Assembly: GCA_046753625.1 (NCBI GenBank)
Contig: JBHHUB010000063.1
Coordinates: forward strand, 1 to 19,818
Origin: JADFOB01 sp046753625
Lineage (GTDB): Bacteria; Planctomycetota; Phycisphaerae; UBA1845
DNA length: 19,818 bases
Direction: 5' to 3'
Below, in pieces: positions 16,587 through 19,818 of this stretch. The notes beneath the pieces are model-generated. The model was not told the DNA's origin, made no database searches, and saw only the letters and a list, made by a program, of their open reading frames with translations. The first letter of the stretch is position 1. Each line of letters begins with the position of its first letter. Both the position numbers and the translations under genes were made by a program.

Positions 16587-17516
16587 TCAATAATTTCGAT
16601 CAGTGACGAAACGACACAGCTCCCGGAGGTCAACGGCACACGATCCGTGCGGGTCCAGCAGCTCCAAAGCCGCCGTCACCGCCTCTAATGCCAATCCTCG
16701 ACTCTCCTGGATTCCCAGGCAACCGACGATCGTTGGCTTACCGGCCCGTGCATCTTTCCCGACGGCTTTGCCGAGCACCTCCGCCTTGGCGGTCACGTCC
16801 AATAAATCATCGGAGATTTGAAACGCGCGGCCCAATAATTCGCCGAAGCGCCCCCAATGTTCAACCCCAGGCGCCTTAGCCCCTCCCGCCAGGGCTCCCA
16901 AGCGGCATGCCGCGGCAAACAGTCGGGCGGTCTTGAGCCGGTGGATGGTTTCAACGAGTTCGCGCTCATGTCCACGCGCGCCGCCACTATCCGATGGCGG
17001 CACGGCGAGGATATCGGCCACCTGGCCACCTATCATCCCCGCCCCACCCGTCGCACGCGCTAGCTCGAGCACCATCGCGGCGGCGAGACCGCCTTTGTGG
17101 CCTGCCAGCAACTCGAACGCCAGCACGACCAGCGCGTCTCCGGCCAGAATCGCCAACGCCTCACCGAATTGCTTGTGGCAGGTCGGCCGTCCGCGGCGCA
17201 TGTCGTCGTCGTCCATGGCCGGCAAATCGTCGTGAACCAAGCTGAACGCGTGAACACACTCAACTGCCGTTGCGGCCACCCAACCATCCTCGCGCCGCCC
17301 ACCCGACAATTCGCAGCAACGAACCACCAGGTACGGCCTCAGCCGCTTGCCCGGGGCCAGCACGGAATAGCGCATGGCCTCGACCAGCTCCCGCGGCGCG
17401 TCTACTTGTGATTCTGAAACGGCTTTGGCCAGCTTGGCGTCGAACGCCTTGCGGAAGGTGGCCAGCCTTTCTGGCAGTGTTTCCAGGCCGGGTCGGGAAT
17501 GCGGCTTCTCGGTCAT
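16587..17516 (-). CDS. ispA: Short-chain polyprenyl diphosphate synthase (farnesyl/geranylgeranyl type)
   Basis: A 309-residue trans-prenyltransferase that extends allylic diphosphates with isopentenyl diphosphate. GKRLRPYLV (56-64) binds substrate. The first aspartate-rich motif is HDDLPAMDDDDMRRGRPT, with Asp 96, 97 and 102 and the two-residue insertion typical of bacterial FPP/GGPP synthases. GGQVADI starts at 163, and the second motif QISDDLLDV has Asp 236, 237 and 240. Phe 91 and Ser 92 just before the first motif resemble the E. coli IspA arrangement, suggesting a C15-C20 product; exact chain length is inference. It sits between adk and dxs, so isoprenoid supply and use are clustered. 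The start ATG 17516 lacks an obvious ribosome binding site. The symbol is by similarity. Confidence 0.92.
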   Translation of the reverse strand: MTEKPHSRPGLETLPERLATFRKAFDAKLAKAVSESQVDAPRELVEAMRYSVLAPGKRLRPYLVVRCCELSGGRREDGWVAATAVECVHAFSLVHDDLPAMDDDDMRRGRPTCHKQFGEALAILAGDALVVLAFELLAGHKGGLAAAMVLELARATGGAGMIGGQVADILAVPPSDSGGARGHERELVETIHRLKTARLFAAACRLGALAGGAKAPGVEHWGRFGELLGRAFQISDDLLDVTAKAEVLGKAVGKDARAGKPTIVGCLGIQESRGLALEAVTAALELLDPHGSCAVDLRELCRFVTDRNY

Positions 17517-17562
17517 GGCGGTTGCGGCGTATGGCCCGTATCGCGGTCCAACTGCCAGGACC

Positions 17563-18171
17563 CTAGATATTGGGTGAAATCACCCCAACCAGGCAATCGG
17601 CGATGTCGCGCAACACGGCCAAGGGGGGTTGATCCGCGTTAACACGCGCCACGAGCTTCTTGTTGTAGGCGGAAAGTACGGGCGCCGTCTCGCGTTCGTA
17701 AACCTCCAGCCGGTTCTCTATCACGGCACGATCGGCGTCATCCGGGCGGTTGGACTTGGCGGCGCGGGCAGCCAAGCGGGCGATCAGTGCATCCTTGTCA
17801 ACCATCTTCAGATGGACGACCTTCCTGACGTCGATCACGTCTTCGAGCAAGCTCACCTGGGCCGAGGTCCTGGGGATCCCATCCAGAATCAAGGTGTGGT
17901 AGCCCAAGTCGATGTCGCCGCCATCGATCTTGGCATCCACGTGCTTCCGGAACACCCGGATGGTCAACTCATCAGGGACAAGCATGCCCTTGGTCGAGTA
18001 GGAAAGAAACTCCTTGCCGATTTCGGATTCTTTGTCCAAAGCGCGGAAAATGTCGCCCATCGCCAGGTGCGTCAGATTGGGCATGTGCCCCAGAATCGCT
18101 CCCTGCGTCCCCTTGCCCGAACCGGGACCACCAAACATCAAGATCGACGGATAGCCTTTTGATTTCGCCAC
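17563..18171 (-). CDS. adk: Adenylate kinase
   Basis: A 202-residue enzyme that interconverts ATP plus AMP with two ADP. The P-loop is FGGPGSGKGTQ (13-23), the AMP-binding stretch MGDIFRAL follows, then KGMLVPDEL (61-69) and LDGIPRTSAQ (96-105), where the usual DGFPR has Ile for Phe. The lid is short, about 132-143, with no zinc-binding cysteines, and RPDDADRAVIENRLEVYE closes the family pattern. I chose GTG 18171: GGAG at 18179-18182 is seven bases upstream, and the protein then begins MAKSKGYPSILMF. A GTG at 18222 would add 17 unlikely residues. It is followed after 46 bases by the ispA-like gene. The 260 bases in front hold TAGTAT at 18281-18276 as a weak -10 candidate. Confidence 0.93.
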   Translation of the reverse strand: MAKSKGYPSILMFGGPGSGKGTQGAILGHMPNLTHLAMGDIFRALDKESEIGKEFLSYSTKGMLVPDELTIRVFRKHVDAKIDGGDIDLGYHTLILDGIPRTSAQVSLLEDVIDVRKVVHLKMVDKDALIARLAARAAKSNRPDDADRAVIENRLEVYERETAPVLSAYNKKLVARVNADQPPLAVLRDIADCLVGVISPNI

Positions 18172-18178
18172 ATTCGCA

Positions 18179-18182
18179 CTCC
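18179..18182 (-). promoter_or_regulatory. Ribosome binding site deciding the adk GTG start
   Basis: GGAG on the - strand lies seven bases before GTG 18171, inside the longer alternative frame. It supports the shorter protein. Confidence 0.65.
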
Positions 18183-18431
18183 ACGACCCACACGCCAGCT
18201 TCGAATGACGACCAGACCGCACAACCCCACGGCGGTAGCCTGATCGACGGGTCGACGCTTGACCCTGCGGCCATGATACTAGCGGCTTTCCGGCAGCATC
18301 GCCAGTTCTGCCCGCGACCCATCGGCGCGCGATACATTGGCGCCCGCCGGCTCGGGCCCTGCCGCGATCCTCAACCGTATTGGACTAGCACGCTTCGACT
18401 TGAGCCCTTGGACTTTCGACTCCCTACCCAA

Positions 18432-19628
18432 TCATCGAGGGCCCATCCTGCGGTCGGGATGCGCCTGCTCGAACGCCGCCCCAAGCACCGGATCGTGAAT
18501 CACAATCCTGGCGTTGTTGAAGAGCTTCTCATACAGACGCTGCATTTCCGGCTCGATGGCCCGCTCCCGCAACTCATCAAGCAGCGTGTCCCGCACGGAC
18601 TCCAAGGGCACCTGCTCGGCCGGCAACCGACGCTCCAGCTTGAGAATGTGGTACCACTCCCCGATCCGAACAGCACCGGAAACCTCGCCAACCATGAGCG
18701 AAAACGCCGTCTTACGAAAAAGCTCCGGCACCACGGGGTCGTCTCGCGAAAACGGTTGCAGCAGACCCCCCTCCTCGGCGCTGGCGAGATTGGCGCTGTA
18801 CAACCGCGCGATCTCGGCGAAATCCTCACCGGCAGCCAAGCGATTCTGAATGCGATCCACGTTTCTGGGCACGGCGAATTGAATGTGGCGTACCTGCACC
18901 CGCTCCCCGTAGCGGCGCGACAGCTCGGTCTGCAAGTCCTGCTCCGTGAATTGCAGCGTAGATTCGACAATGCGTCGGAGATAAGCGCGGCGCCGCATGC
19001 CCAACGCGAATTCCTCGTGCGATATGTTGCGATCGGCCAAGACCGCCCGGAGCGAGCGCTCCGCAGACTCGCGGTCCAGCGGCCCCGTGGTGATCCCGGC
19101 CAAGGGATCCGAAAGCATCCGCAACGCGGCATCGTACTCACGCTGAACGTCCGCCTCAGATAGGGATAACCCGCGCGCTTCCGCCGCCCGTCGGGCTTCA
19201 TCCAGCACGACAATCTGCTCCAAGACACCAACACCGCCGGATCGAAGCAGCAAATCGACGACGCGATCGCGACTTATGGGCCGGCCGTTCACGGTTGCGA
19301 TGGCGCCGGTGGGGCGGTCGGGCTCCGGCGATCCTGGAGCCCGGCTTTGGACGGATGCCCCCCCCGCAACGCCCAAGGAAGGGTTCGAAGCGTGCAGCCC
19401 AGACCGATCCGATGGCCCCGCCGCCTGCTGCAGCGCTTGGCTCATGCCGGTGGAAGAAGGCGCTGACGGCGGCGCGACACACCCACCTGCAGCGGCAGCA
19501 ACCAGACATGCGAGCACGACGACAACCGCAAACCGCACTACGACGAGAACGAGCGTGCCCGATGCCACGCCAATTCCAGCGCCGAAACGGATCATCTCAG
19601 ATCGCGGTACTGGTTGATGGCCGGTCAT
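18432..19628 (-). CDS. Lipoprotein SurA-like peptidyl-prolyl isomerase (parvulin family)
   Basis: A 398-residue predicted envelope chaperone/isomerase. A long hydrophobic stretch (about 24-47) ends in VAAAAGGC, a lipobox-like site with Cys 50; Ala at -3 instead of Leu makes it weaker than consensus. A low-complexity linker runs to about 107. A SurA-type helical N domain spans about 108-240 (ATVNGRPISRDRVVDLLL), then one parvulin domain about 243-334 (VQVRHIQFAVP, FAEIARLYSANLASAEEGGLL, GEVSGAVRIGEWYHILKLE). ATG 19628 has GAGG six bases upstream. ATG 19742 would lengthen the front, and GTG 19538 would give a textbook 20-residue lipoprotein signal, so the start is uncertain. It is first in the - strand cluster, 260 bases before adk, and probably assists exported protein folding. 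Confidence 0.85.
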   Translation of the reverse strand: MTGHQPVPRSEMIRFGAGIGVASGTLVLVVVRFAVVVVLACLVAAAAGGCVAPPSAPSSTGMSQALQQAAGPSDRSGLHASNPSLGVAGGASVQSRAPGSPEPDRPTGAIATVNGRPISRDRVVDLLLRSGGVGVLEQIVVLDEARRAAEARGLSLSEADVQREYDAALRMLSDPLAGITTGPLDRESAERSLRAVLADRNISHEEFALGMRRRAYLRRIVESTLQFTEQDLQTELSRRYGERVQVRHIQFAVPRNVDRIQNRLAAGEDFAEIARLYSANLASAEEGGLLQPFSRDDPVVPELFRKTAFSLMVGEVSGAVRIGEWYHILKLERRLPAEQVPLESVRDTLLDELRERAIEPEMQRLYEKLFNNARIVIHDPVLGAAFEQAHPDRRMGPR

Positions 19629-19634
19629 CGCGCA

Positions 19635-19638
19635 CCTC
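19635..19638 (-). promoter_or_regulatory. Ribosome binding site for the PPIase gene
   Basis: GAGG on the - strand lies six bases before ATG 19628 and favours this start over ATG 19742 and GTG 19538. Confidence 0.5.
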
Positions 19639-19747
19639 GTGGGAACATGGGTCGACACGCGCTGGACGGTATCAGGGGCCCCACAGCGGGTCAACGCCCG
19701 CGCAATCGCACCGGTCAGGCGGACAAGCCAAACCTTTCCCATAGCAT

Positions 19748-19783
19748 AACTTCGGTATTCCGTGAGAGATATAACCGAAAGTT
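19748..19783. promoter_or_regulatory. Inverted repeat upstream of the PPIase gene
   Basis: AACTTCGGT (19748-19756) and ACCGAAAGTT (19774-19783) are complementary except for one bulged base, with 17 bases between. The surrounding sequence is AT-rich, and TATAAC at 19770-19775 falls between and into the arms. It may be an operator or promoter region for the PPIase gene or for a gene to the right. Confidence 0.35.
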
Positions 19784-19818
19784 GTGGATGACGGGATGAA
19801 AAAGGTGGCGTACCCTCG

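Overview
The window is a GC-rich bacterial chromosome segment with ten well-supported protein genes and one multiheme/propeller pair of unusual architecture. I find no rRNA, tRNA, CRISPR array or transposase. A planctomycete-like source is my best guess. It rests on the multiheme cytochrome with TPRs next to an ASPIC/UnbV propeller protein, a divergent DXS, many weak or absent Shine-Dalgarno sites, and palindromic repeats in the gaps. No phylogenetic marker here settles it.

Left part (1-8000, + strand). A gene-free leader of about 590 bases carries three strong hairpins in a row. It is followed by two overlapping genes. The first (591-3452) encodes a membrane protein with a b-type-cytochrome-like helical domain, five CxxCH haem motifs and a TPR tail. 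The second (3445-5322) encodes a membrane-anchored FG-GAP/VCBS propeller with a C-terminal ASPIC/UnbV domain. Together they look like an envelope electron-transfer module with a calcium-binding partner. Another palindrome-rich gap (5323-5656) precedes a long phosphohexomutase gene (5657-7999). The same palindrome stem, GACCGCT-NN-AGCGGTC, lies upstream and downstream of the two-gene module.

Middle part (8085-13063). Membrane insertase yidC and an upstream metallophosphoesterase gene lie on the - strand behind a good sigma70-like promoter. tsaB (t6A tRNA modification) is divergent on the + strand and may be leaderless. A SpoIIE/RsbU-type PP2C phosphatase gene converges on tsaB.

Right part (13064-19818, - strand). 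The transcription order is lipoprotein parvulin PPIase, adk, ispA-like prenyl synthase, dxs, nadK, then a repeat-filled gap and the phosphatase gene. dxs and ispA supply isoprenoid precursors and allylic diphosphates; adk and nadK serve nucleotide and cofactor pools. The gap 13064-13478 contains a 133-bp MITE-like element with perfect 12-bp terminal inverted repeats, abutting the nadK stop codon, plus two further palindromic modules.

The features most worth following up are the cytochrome b/pentahaem/TPR fusion with its translationally overlapped propeller partner, the palindromes bracketing that pair, the MITE-like element, and the altered motifs in DXS.
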